Source of the DNA: Skeletonema tropicum | Taxonomy: Eukaryota > Bacillariophyta > Thalassiosirophyceae > Thalassiosirales > Thalassiosiraceae | DNA: 64,000 bases | Assembly (NCBI GenBank): GCA_037178625.1 | Contig: CM074136.1 | Span: 682,001 to 746,000, forward strand | Direction of reading: 5' to 3' | In this document: piece after piece, positions 44,544 to 53,687 of the stretch | Layout of the letters: each line of letters starts with the position of its first letter | Position numbering within the stretch: the stretch's first letter is position 1 | Notes under the pieces: generated by a model | Told to the model about the DNA's origin: nothing | Database searches by the model: none | Seen by the model: the letters and a program-made list of their open reading frames with translations, nothing else | Position numbers and translations under genes: made by a program

Positions 44544-45110
44544 CATTCTACTTGGTATTGATAGTATGTAAGCACATTGCCACTGCTCCGACGAACTGTG
44601 TTGATGGAATTGGGTGCCACGAAGCTTTTAGCCGCACCAGTGCGGTTCAATTTGGACTGGCAAGCATCAGCAGCATACAACCACCATTTCGTATCTAACG
44701 CTGTTGGTATGGCAATAAAACGTGTTTAGTGCCCCATTGCACTTGGTGGTGATTGTATAGAAGCATAATGCTACTGCTCATGCGCATTTTATTGATAGAA
44801 GTGATGTTGCAACCTTGTTGGCCCCGGTGTGGTCGAGTTTGGGCTTGCTTCAAGCACTACATTGGTCGCCATTCTGTGTCTAACGCTGTCAGTATGGCAA
44901 GGAGCCGCATTTAGTGGCCCATTATACATCATGATGATAGTATAGAAGTATCTCAGTACTGCTCAGATGAAATGCAACGATAAAAGTGATGCCACGAACC
45001 ATATGAGCACGAATTCTGGGTAATTTGTTGTATTCCATTTAGCGTTATAGCTATAACATGTAATGGGACGATTATCCTCATGTAGATCCAATACCAATAA
45101 AGGCGATCAT
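44544..45110 (+). repeat. Diverged ~185-190 bp tandem repeats in the 3' non-coding part of the Ginger-like element
   Basis: Three copies aligned on cattctacttgg / cattgcacttgg / cattatacatca start near 44544, 44735 and 44919. Each continues with gatagtat..agaag-like text, then ctactgctc, and shares (t)ctaacgctgt and atggcaa motifs. They are too diverged to be recent. Confidence 0.6.
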
Positions 45111-45889
45111 CCTTATTGACTAATACCATCGAGCGATGCATCCACTATATGTTTGTTTGTTGCATAATGAAATTCTTGGCATCCGTAATGTGCCATGATG
45201 ATGCTGTATCTGTAGTGTATCTGTGCTGATTGTATGTTTCACATTCTTACATGATAATAGATTCTTATCATCCCACTTCATTACAACCGCCAAGCCTAAC
45301 ACCCGCTGCCAATTGCTCATATACGGCGGAAATGATTGAGTTCATTGCTGCATGTGCATATTCATTCCAATATTGTAATTCTCATGAATGTTTTGCCGAA
45401 GCAGTCACGACATTGTTGGTAATCAGTTGTACACAATTCGTCAGTGCGTGCTCAATCAATGATAACGCTGAAAACACTGCTCCATAGCGCAGTATCAAAA
45501 GTACCATTCACTAAATTATCGGCGAAGTTTATCCACCGTAGTCGCTGTGGTGATAATCAAAGTAGTGCAGTATTTACCATCGTGTGATAGATATTGATTT
45601 TTTGAGAACGCTGCGCGGATGCATGATGCACGTCTCCATACATAAAAGTGATAGGATTGAGGAAAACCTATGAATGACGCTGACGGAGATAGATGATGCC
45701 CGATCTTGGGGCTTGTCATCGCGTTAAGGCGAAATGTTCCGAGTAGGGGGCAATCGGTCTATTGGTAGTGATAGGCATCGCAATTAGGCCAAATGTATCC
45801 GTTTCGTATCCATTTTAGTGGATTGGTCTATTGGCACTGTCAGTTCTGCCATTTGGCTAAATGGCAGATTTGGTCTTTTGGGTCTAACA
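45111..45889 (+). other. 3' non-coding end of the Ginger-like element with right inverted repeat
   Basis: No gene. Contains the right terminal repeat ending at 45889 and its 18-bp palindrome at 45848-45865. Confidence 0.55.
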
Positions 45890-47112
45890 GATTTCCCTTC
45901 ATTCCCTTCGCGGAATATTGTTGACAGCACGCTTTCATTTACTTACCAGAAAGTACCCGTATGCTTACATATCAGTGAGTGTCCGTATATATACCTATAA
46001 ATTAGGTACCCTAATTTTCCGGCTGTCACTCTCTAATGAATCATTGTTTTGTTTCCTATCTCTAAAAACAGTGCTTTGTAGTTCATGCAGAGGCACTCTC
46101 TTCGCAAGGCGTATCGCAAGCTACACAGCCAGGGTCCATACATCCACCGCAATTCGGACCAAGCAGAGACTCTTGACGGAAGGCCTTCACTAGCAGGGAG
46201 GAACAAATACGGCGAGTTTAGTTTGAGTAGTCGAGCAGTGCCTTCTCTCAAGTTGCGACCATCGCCGTCGTGTCTCTTATGGCACATTATTTGCTGCGTC
46301 TCTCTAGAGATAGAGAGACGGGATGATTGGGAATTGGCGTTTTCGTCTCCATGGGCCGTAGGAATGAGTCTTTAGATAATGTGTCTCATGTTTGTCAGAT
46401 GTAAATAATAAGTTCAATTCCACTGCTAGCTTGATCTTATGCTATCCCTCTTGAGATCCACTCAACAAGTGTGTACGTCACGCTCAGTTCCAATAAACAT
46501 CACTCGATCATATCGTCCTCGTCTCTACTTGTTGCTTTCATTGAGTATCGAGAGTGAAGGTGCAGATTGAGTAGCAATGATGCAATATTACATCAACTTC
46601 ACGACGCATAAAACGCCACTGATGGTGAGTCAAGTAGTAATCTAGATTACCCGCAATACCAAAATATCATGCAGATTTCATTGTTGCACCCCATAGGCTG
46701 ATAACTGCAACGGTCGTTGTCTTATTATTACATAGTTACGATGCTTGTAATTTTGCACAATTTTCACCACCTCACTTCACATAGTGCACAAATGCTACTC
46801 CATAGCAGTTTATCAATCAAATATTGTTTAGAATGCGTCTATGCGCTCAGTAGAGCGGTTACTGCTACACATATGCTACGTTATTAAATATAACTGCAAT
46901 GAACATTATACCAGTTATTCTTGCAGGAGCACTGTGGATAGCCTTGGTGTGAGGACGAAGAGTGGCTGCCTCTACCACCCTGCTCTTCATAGTTTTATAG
47001 GCCTCCTGAAGATGACTGGCACTTGTGCGTCACTGTTGGCTTGGAATGCCCAAGAGTATCGACCCAGTTGTTCCAGCTTGTAGCGAAGTCAGTCAATCTT
47101 ATTCCAGAGTAG

Positions 47113-47367
47113 TTATCGACCGACATTGGCTTTCAAGTATTCCCACTCGTAGTTTGAATGCATTCTCTCTGTGGAACGATTTCTTCCAGCGAGTTTCGAC
47201 AACCAACTCGAAGAAGGAGGCATATCGATGGCAGCCTCCACTCCAGCATCAAGTCCATCATCGGAGAGATCATCCGCAGCGGCTGCCGCCATTCTGTCGA
47301 GCTCCTCATCATCTACATCGGAATCGTCACCAACCTGGCTTGGCGCTTGTGTGGTATAGATAATGCC
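47113..47367 (-). pseudogene. Degraded gene of unknown family, Y version, copy 2
   Basis: Near-identical duplicate of 29681-29935, with the same stop after EYLKANVGR. Confidence 0.4.
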
Positions 47368-47665
47368 AAAGGGCTCACCACTCACCAGTGCACTGTAATG
47401 ACTTCGATGATAAGTATTGTAACCTCTCCGGAGCGTCGACGTCTCCGCCGGCCATGGATGTTTGTGCCGGCGAGTTTTCTCCTCTTTTTTCTCCCCTTTT
47501 CTCGCCCCCAAATTTGTTGAAGCCCACAGCCTGAAAAAATTGCCCACATTCTGCGCTGTGCGAGGTGAAGGTTTGATGGATTGGTGCAGTGATCTCTGTA
47601 TGGGAGGCCTGGCACGTTGGTATCAATCAGTACTGGTACTGGTGTAATTGGGCTGCAGATTGGGC

Positions 47666-48029
47666 CACGGGAACCTGGGGTTGACAGTGGCTGCTTTTTG
47701 TTAGCAGCCGATTTGTCGAGAGCTTGCCAGGAGTTTCAAGTCGTGGTTCTAAAAAATCTAGCGTTGAGGTGCGTTGAGGTTGATTTCTGATGGCCTGTTC
47801 CGTCAAAAACTTGCGCCAACGTGCAAACTTGCTGCCACCGCCACGAGTGACATGCTGCTTGGCGGCGCACCGTGTCAGATGGCCGATCCGTGGCGTCGGC
47901 GGCAAGTTTTTGACGGAACAGGCCATCCTCAACGCACCTCAACGCTAGATTTTGTAAAACACGACTTGAAACTCCTGGCAAGCTCTTGACAAATCTCTCA
48001 GCAAGACGTGTCAACCCCAGGTTCCCGTG
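47666..48029. mobile_element. Fold-back inverted-repeat element (364 bp)
   Basis: Bounded by attgggc duplications (47659-47665 and 48030-48036). The ends are CACGGGAACCTGGGG and its complement. The arms (47666-47811 and 47892-48029) pair over about 140 bp, including gcgttgaggtgcgttgagg and gcctgttccgtcaaaaact. The spacer is also partly self-complementary. No coding capacity. It sits in the last codons of the retroelement relic. Confidence 0.75.
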
Positions 48030-48213
48030 ATTGGGCTTTCGCCTTTCGCTTTCGTTGCTGCTTTTTTTACCGGTACCACGACTATTCCTTTTCTTTCTAT
48101 TTGGGGTGACTTTTTTCTGTGTCAAGCGCGTCCTCAGTGCAAAAGAATGAATATCGGTGAACTTGTGAAATCTCGAGGAACATTTACACGCTGCGTAAAT
48201 GTCGTCATTCTCG

Positions 48214-50235
48214 TAGGGGGGAGCAAGCCCTGTGTTTTTTGGGGAGTCACGAGTGGTGCGCGCCAAGAATTTTCTCAAAATTTTTTGACCATGGCCAAAA
48301 TTGGCCATCGCCTGATCGGAGTAAGAAATAGGACCCTTTGGCAGCTTATTCTCTGTTATTATTTGTTTTCATACTTTGAAACTGTTGGGGCGCATAGACG
48401 GGGGTATGGTCTATGCGCCCCAAGAGTTTGGTGGGCTCAAGTGCTCACCCTGTGGAGCTTTTGTTGCCAAACCAGCCAATTTTGTCGACAAAACTCCGAT
48501 CTACAAAAGACTCAACGCATCGGAGAGCTCTCCGATGCAGCAAAGAGCTGACGATGCAGCAAAAGCAATGATGGAAGAGAGTAATGATGATACCACGATG
48601 GCGGCCGGTGCCGAGGCAGTGCCAAAGCAAAAGAGGAGAAGGACGAAGAGCGGTATTAGCCGCAAGCCAAAGGGTGGCAAGCAGAAGAAATCCAACGCAC
48701 CGCATGCCCCGAACGTCCCTCGGAACCCATCACAGCCAACACAGGCGCCGACGTCAGATAATAATACGGCAGATCCAAGAATATTCAATCTGAAGAGGGC
48801 AACGCAAAGGCGAGATAAGCAAATAGAAGTATTGTCTGCTGATAACCAACAACTGAAAAGGAAAGTCGAGACTACCGCAAGAGAAGACATCAGCTCAGCT
48901 CAGAAAGCTCTTCATGGCATAATATGGATGCTAAGGGCATAGCATAACCCAAACAACAGCACCAATCGATGATATTGATCATGTTGGATGTTCCAGTCGA
49001 TCAGTGTCCGATACAAACGACGATAACCGCTCAATCATCTCGCTCTACTGTTAGGACGACATATAATTATACAACAAAATCACTGCGCCTTTTTTCGTTT
49101 TATGAAAGTGGAGCTCATTCACAGCATTTAAATATAAACAACACCATCCAATATAGTCTGACTAGAGCAGGTCATCTTTATATGCTATATGTAACAGAAC
49201 ATGATATGATATGTGTAATCTAAGCCTGCCACAGAACATGATTCTCGACTCAACGCATGGAGCCATACGATGCCAATGTAGGATAATACGATGGCTGCAG
49301 ACCCCATTCAACCATACAGCACCCTTCTATTAGTTACTATCGTCGATGTTGCTCAGCATTCAGGGTTGAATAAGTCGTAAAGTGGACGCTATATGCCCAA
49401 AACGCTAAAAATCAATAATTTTGATGGCTCAAATTTCACCACACATGAGTATATATTAGATAGAACCAGTAACCCACAGCAATACCATGATGCGCAAACG
49501 TTGCTACAATATAGTTGAAACAATATCGTGGTGTTTTTTGGGTTGTAAATGCTGAGGTACTTATGATATTGTAGAATATGATGCCAAAATTGAGTTGTCG
49601 ACGGTCGAGGAGATCGGCACCGGTGACACAATAAAACTCGGCTGTCTTTGTCCAAACCCACCAAAAGAGTCGCCCAAATTCATCCAAATGGTTATACAAA
49701 GGAATAGAACCACTGGTTAGGTGCTTAAATTCTTGAAACAGGTCGTGATATCGATTATTCACTATCTGGGCGGAAGTCGAGCGGCTCAAAATGTCTATTT
49801 TTGATATGTGATCGGAAGACAAACAGGTTGGAGCTGCTGATAAAAGCACAAAATGACCAACCATACCATATAGGATGATATGAGTGTCTCTATTATTGAT
49901 GGATTTACGTATACTGCTGTGTAGGAGGTCTATACCGTCAAATCCGCCATGGTGGGCATGTTGTTCTAAAAGATTAGATGGTGTTTGGCGATATGTACTA
50001 ATTCCTACAGTTTCGCTAACAAGTTGGCGCCATATTTGACTCGACTCGCCTCCAAATCCATTCCCACGATGGCCAAAAGTGCCCCTATATGGAGGCTGAT
50101 ATCCACACAAGACAAAGATATAACACCACCAAACTTTGGGGATTTCTATTGGGGGTATAGATAAAGGTATTTGATCAATATTTGATGGAATATAAGAGGT
50201 TTGAAATTTGAATATCAGGGGCGTGCACCCCCCTA
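48214..50235. mobile_element. 2.0-kb TIR element in the retroelement relic
   Basis: Ends are inverted: taggggggagcaagccc at 48214 and the complement of taggggggtgcacgccc at 50235. Flanks repeat attctcg (48207-48213 and 50236-50242). Removing it restores VINEN-DDIYAAC in the host retroelement, which fixes the edges. Inside are a plus frame at 48406-48942 and an open minus frame at 49436-50110 without an ATG start; neither resembles a known transposase. Family undetermined; a 7-8 bp duplication fits several cut-and-paste families. Confidence 0.75.
48406..48942 (+). CDS. Hypothetical basic coiled-coil protein inside the 2.0-kb element
   Basis: 178 aa from an ATG at 48406. It contains a KQKRRRTKSG basic cluster, a Pro/Gln-rich middle and a C-terminal helix (RDKQIEVLSADNQQLKRKVE) with a coiled-coil heptad pattern. 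A nuclear DNA-binding role would fit an element-encoded protein (inference), but no transposase motif was found. It might also be captured host sequence. Confidence 0.4.
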   Translation: MVYAPQEFGGLKCSPCGAFVAKPANFVDKTPIYKRLNASESSPMQQRADDAAKAMMEESNDDTTMAAGAEAVPKQKRRRTKSGISRKPKGGKQKKSNAPHAPNVPRNPSQPTQAPTSDNNTADPRIFNLKRATQRRDKQIEVLSADNQQLKRKVETTAREDISSAQKALHGIIWMLRA

Positions 50236-50499
50236 ATTCTCGTTAATGACTTTGTGCTTGTCGTCACGCAAAGCTTGCATAATCTGCTTCCTTTCTACCA
50301 TGCAGATTCTACAGTCTCGGGTACGTGCCGATTTCGTACATTTGATTGGATCTCCCTGCCAAATTACTTCGATAGAGACATCCTGCTTGAGTTTTGCCCT
50401 CACGTGGTTACTGTTGGTGCAGTCCCCACAGATTTGGATTTGGGCAAAGTGATTGGCGAAGGAGTCGGTTGCCATAGCTATCTTCTTCTAAGGCCCTGC

Positions 50500-50820
50500 T
50501 AAGAAGTACTTATGCAGCCTGCTATCAAACCAAGTTGGAAGTATTACTGGCCTGCTTGAAAGATAGCAGGCTTGGGGTGCGATCTGTGGGAAATAATAGC
50601 TACTGCAACTGCAGCTGCAGCACATGTCCGTTATCACTTAGCATAGGCATAGATAATGTCGATGTCGCCTCTTGAGGTTGAGGGCTCACCAGACGTACTT
50701 AAAAATTTCTGTTACATGTATACAAGCTGCAAGTATTATCTCCAAGGAATACTTAGCGTTTGTTAATTACTTAGTAGTAAATTTGTATTGGTGTGAGTAT
50801 GGCCAAGTTTACTTCTACGA
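50500..50820. other. Intergenic stretch
   Basis: Contains an inverted pair gcctgctatc / gatagcaggc (about 50517-50526 and 50561-50570). Nothing else seen. Sequence near 50720-50800 (attatctccaagga...gcgtttgtt) recurs downstream of other ankyrin genes (53530, 57545), so it is part of the ankyrin duplication unit. Confidence 0.4.
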
Positions 50821-52527
50821 CTATGACGCTGTACGACACAATACATTTCCAAACTTTCTCTTCTTTCCATTTCCACTCTTACTCTGACTTGGGTGAGTAT
50901 CCGATAAAGTTTGCGCTTGTGTGCCAGCATTCGGTAAAGTCTCGGGGTAAGCCTTCAGAAGCCGAAAGACGCTTCCGATGTATTCGACGCTCTCACTATC
51001 TTCCACTGCATTGCTTTCCCAAAGAAGGTCAATGGGAAGCTTCTTGTCAGCATTCCGCTTTGATACTGACACAGCATCAAACTTATCAAGCAGAAATGAG
51101 ATGATATCATACCTTGCACCACGACAAGCACAATGAAGGGCTGTGTTTCTCTCTTGATCCACAGCATCGAGACTTGTAGTGTCAAGCCCAATCATGTACC
51201 CCACGACGCTAGCGGATTCATGATGCTGACATGCAATGTGCAATGGAAGTGCACCGCTATTGTCCGGGGACTGTAAAGCGGTAGGGTTGCCTTTTACAAG
51301 CAGTTTGATTGAACCAAGCCTAACGTTGTCCTGAAGTGCTGCATGCAGCGGAAGTTGTCCATTGCAATCAGGTGTTGTCATGAGACTTCCATCTTCGGCT
51401 TGACGAGCATATAACATCTCGCTGTTAATGAATGCTTGCACTTGTTGATGATAATGTTGCAAGTTTTGCACAATTCTTTCACCTTTAATCTCTTCTGGGT
51501 GTGCGTCGTAAATTGCCTTGACAACATCAAGTGCAGCGTCGATGTTTGAATCGTTATAATTACCCTGACAAGCAAAATGAAGCAGAGACATTCCTCCATA
51601 CTTCTGTAGAATCACATTGGGTCCATGATTCAAAAGGAATCGAACGGTTTCGGGGACACCCTCTCGGTTCGCTCTCTCGGACAGATTTACAATTGCGCAA
51701 TGAATTGGATAATATCCATCAGTTGATGCGTGTTTGATAGCATCGGGGTGAAGATTGTACAAATAGTCAATGGTAGCTTCATTGCTACACCAACATGCAA
51801 AATGGGGAGGAAGGAAACCCTCAGCATTAGCTATTCGCTCAGATCCAGGATACTCTTCGATTAACACCTGGCAAAACTGAGGAGATTTTGAAGCACTCGC
51901 CACGTGAATTGGAAGATAGCCTTCATTATCGGCATGTCGGACTGCTTCTGGATACTTCTCGATGAGCAGCTTCAAAATTTCTACTGTTTCTGTTTCATTT
52001 GCCTCTTCGTTGTCGCATAAAACATGGAGAGGCATGTGACTGAGACTGGTTACACTACGAACAGAGTCAGGAGCTGCATCGATGAGGAGTTGAATTACCC
52101 CCCGTGTCATACCTCCGTTCAAGCATGCAACATGGAGCGGTCTTGTTCCATCCTCATCAGGAACCCCAGCATCAGGAAAATATTCGAGAAGGCATCGAAT
52201 TATTCCCTCGTCCACTCTTTCATTATAGCATGCACAAAAGAAGAACTCATAATTGCGGATGAGAGCGTTGTCATTGTTTGATGTAAATCCATGTCGCTCA
52301 ATCAATTCGCGTAGGCCTTCTTCTGAAAGCAAGTCGGATTCACAGTGACTCTCTAATTCTGACAACAGCGCTTCGGCTGCTGATTGTTTGCCACCATTGC
52401 CGTTCTCGTTCATCGTTGCCGCGTCTGAAAATAATGATAACAGTGAGTGTTCCACCCAACCAGCATTTTTTCTCTTTTTAAATCCCAATGCTTCGTCGCA
52501 TTGTTTTGTGGCATCGAATATTTTCAT
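50821..52527 (-). CDS. Ankyrin-repeat protein, 568 aa
   Basis: ATG at 52527; an alternative ATG at 52413 (MNENGNGGKQ) matches where the paralogues start, so the first 38 residues are uncertain. It has the leader, the LLSEEGLRELIERHG helix, then repeats TRPLHVACLN, HMPLHVLC, YLPIHVAS, FLPPHFACWC, YYPIHCAI, SLLHFACQG, QLPLHAAL, ALPLHIAC and NTALHCACRG, and the C-terminal KLPIDLLWESNAVED block with a basic GKKRKFG tail that could be a nuclear signal. Part of a same-strand cluster of four paralogues up to 59254. Confidence 0.82.
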   Translation of the reverse strand: MKIFDATKQCDEALGFKKRKNAGWVEHSLLSLFSDAATMNENGNGGKQSAAEALLSELESHCESDLLSEEGLRELIERHGFTSNNDNALIRNYEFFFCACYNERVDEGIIRCLLEYFPDAGVPDEDGTRPLHVACLNGGMTRGVIQLLIDAAPDSVRSVTSLSHMPLHVLCDNEEANETETVEILKLLIEKYPEAVRHADNEGYLPIHVASASKSPQFCQVLIEEYPGSERIANAEGFLPPHFACWCSNEATIDYLYNLHPDAIKHASTDGYYPIHCAIVNLSERANREGVPETVRFLLNHGPNVILQKYGGMSLLHFACQGNYNDSNIDAALDVVKAIYDAHPEEIKGERIVQNLQHYHQQVQAFINSEMLYARQAEDGSLMTTPDCNGQLPLHAALQDNVRLGSIKLLVKGNPTALQSPDNSGALPLHIACQHHESASVVGYMIGLDTTSLDAVDQERNTALHCACRGARYDIISFLLDKFDAVSVSKRNADKKLPIDLLWESNAVEDSESVEYIGSVFRLLKAYPETLPNAGTQAQTLSDTHPSQSKSGNGKKRKFGNVLCRTAS

Positions 52528-52760
52528 TTTTCATTCTAATGATGCAACATCTTGCAGCTACAGCTGGCTATTCAAACTGGCTATTCAAGCAGTAAAGTGT
52601 AAGCCAAGTTTCCACATGTGCATGTGCTCACAAGGAATCAGATTAAACGTCATTCAGCAAGAAGTTATCATAGTCGTAGTTATCTACTTGTTCTTACCAT
52701 CTGCCGCGGCACGAAGACGATGTCTTCTCACCTCCATTGGGACCACTTGTCCATTTAGTC

Positions 52761-53225
52761 CTACCCATCCATCTGCTTCTGAGTGACGGGAAGAGTAGGC
52801 GCCAAGATCCACCGACAAGCCTCCCTCACAGTCTTCTTTAATTCAATCTTGGTAACTTTCCACAATGCCTCCATTTGACATTTGATGCAATGATAACAGT
52901 GCCGAATATTCTTTTTGATTTTGAATTTGTTGTAATTCATATTCAATTTCATCGTCGTCGTCACTTTCTTCTGATTCGGATGCACTAAACCTAAACATCA
53001 TCGTATCGCCAGAGTCGATATCAATATCTGAGAAGGAACCAACATCAAATTCTTCATCTTCATTGTTGGACAATGAACCAATATTGGATGAAAATACATG
53101 ACGATGATTTGACTCACATTGTCATTCCCACCCTGTATCCTTTTCAACCTATCTTCCTCGTCACGCATCCTCTTCTTTCGTCGTCGCTCCTTTTTCTGTA
53201 GCAATTGATCCTGCTCCAACTTCAA
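52761..53225 (-). pseudogene. Degraded acidic/coiled-coil gene fragment, possibly DnaJ-X-like end
   Basis: Successive minus frames give a charged helix (QLLQKKERRRKKRMRDEEDR), an acidic stretch (SESEESDDDDEIEYEL) and then EALWKVTKIELKKTVREAC. The last resembles the W-K...IE.T.R..C motif near the C-terminus of J-domain proteins with an X domain. A gtgagt near 53122 (complement) could be a splice donor, but I could not find a matching acceptor that keeps the frame. No J domain is visible, so the identity is tentative. Confidence 0.35.
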
Positions 53226-53229
53226 CTTC

Positions 53230-53385
53230 TTAGACTACTCTCTTGGCGGTGCCGTTATCTGCGGCCGCACTTGTAGATGATGGCTGGTCTTCGATGGTAT
53301 TCTCTGTCATACTGCTTGCAAATTTTGGTATTCGTCTCTCTGTGTCTATGTCAAAGGCGAGAAGAAATAATGTCACGGTATCTCT
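53230..53385 (-). pseudogene. Duplicated start and promoter of the rhodanese gene
   Basis: The ATG at 53310 opens MTENTIEDQPSSTSAAADNG and stops at 53230 after 26 codons. This closely matches the first residues of the 22724-24772 gene (MTESTIEDQSSSTAAAADSG). Similarity extends upstream of the ATG (gcttgcaaatttgg and beyond). Only the 5' end was copied, so it is a fragment. Confidence 0.7.
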
Positions 53386-53687
53386 CGTACCGGTACCGTT
53401 TGTCAAGGTGTCAAGCGTACGGCATTGACAGTGGCTTGCTTATTTACCCTTGAGTGGCTTCTTGTCTCCTGCACTTATCCTACTTATCTCCTGTATGTAC
53501 TGAGCCTATTGCTTATCGAAGCAAGTATTATCTCCAGGGAATACTAATAAGACGGTGGGGATCGGCCTTAGCGTTAGTTGATTACATATTTAGTAGTGAA
53601 TTTGCATTGGTGAGGGTGGATGTTGTACGGCTACAACTACAACTTATTCTCAGCAAACTTCCTCTTCTTTCCATTTCCGCTCTTACT
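53386..53687. other. Intergenic stretch downstream of an ankyrin gene
   Basis: 302 bp with the recurring ankyrin 3'-flank motif (gcaagtattatctcca.. near 53520). No gene seen. Confidence 0.4.

Larger units (their letters stand above)
38126..45889 (+). mobile_element. Ginger-like integrase-type DNA transposon, 7.76 kb
   Basis: Inserted in the right LTR with target duplication gattt. Terminal inverted repeats start TGTTAGACCCAAAAGA at both ends (the left has two extra t). They are near-perfect for about 45 bp and recognisable further in. GCCATTT-AGCC-AAATGGC palindromes occur at 38152-38169 and 38183-38200 on the left and 45848-45865 on the right. A TGTTA start with a retroviral-type integrase agrees with Ginger elements (family knowledge: ends TGTNR, usually 4-bp duplications, some with Ulp1 proteases). 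It encodes an integrase-Ulp1 protein and a second HTH/Tudor-like protein in the same orientation. No reverse transcriptase or LTRs of its own, so it is a DNA element. Confidence 0.88.
33424..46028 (-). mobile_element. LTR element without reverse transcriptase, carrying one giant ORF
   Basis: Two direct 360-bp LTRs start TGTAAATCAGCA and end GGCTGTCA, with a 5-bp target duplication CTCTC (33419-33423 and 46029-46033). Internal region 33784-37899 (4,116 bp). The right LTR is split by the DNA transposon at 38126-45889. The two LTRs look identical by eye, so insertion is recent. On the minus strand, ggggag lies immediately upstream of the TGACAG start of the 3' LTR, a plausible short polypurine tract. 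I found no tRNA primer-binding match, protease, reverse transcriptase, RNase H or integrase, so it would be mobilised in trans. Orientation follows the ORF and the purine tract. Confidence 0.85.
37900..46028 (-). repeat. Right LTR (5' LTR relative to the ORF), split by a DNA transposon
   Basis: The first 226 bp are at 37900-38125 and the remaining 134 bp at 45895-46028. Between them lie the 7,764-bp transposon and its 5-bp target duplication gattt (38121-38125 and 45890-45894). The intact site is seen in the left LTR at 33645-33649. Confidence 0.9.
30114..47543. repeat. 4.8-kb tandem duplication, copy 2, interrupted by the LTR element
   Basis: Copy 2 of X is 30114-33423. Copy 2 of Y resumes at 46034 and ends at 47543. 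The interruption (33424-46033) is exactly the LTR element plus one target duplication. Copy 1 reads straight through the site (accaacactctctaatgaa near 28587-28604), so the insertion came after the duplication. Confidence 0.9.
47627..50475 (-). pseudogene. C-terminal remnant of a retroelement polymerase, split by two inserted elements
   Basis: On the minus strand three pieces join logically. 50475-50236 reads ATDSFANHFA...IEVIWQGDPI...RDCRICMVERKQIM...VINEN. 48213-48030 reads DDIYAACKCSSRFHKF followed by a basic tail. 47665-47627 reads AQSAAQLHQYQY and a stop. The Cys-x2-Cys and N(E/D)..I..C.C motif near the end is typical of the last part of Penelope-like or non-LTR polymerases (family knowledge). 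The catalytic reverse-transcriptase core is absent, with a stop just upstream at 50488, so this is a 5'-truncated copy. Two inverted-repeat elements interrupt it. Confidence 0.65.

Noticed and set aside
38126..45889. LTR retrotransposon based on the integrase
   Set aside because: The integrase gene is bounded by inverted, not direct, repeats with its own target duplication, and there is no reverse transcriptase inside. The surrounding direct repeats belong to the element it inserted into.
49436..50110. 224-codon minus frame as a transposase gene
   Set aside because: It opens on TTG with no ATG near the start, and I see no DDE/D spacing or zinc motif. Left as an unassigned open frame inside the 2.0-kb element.
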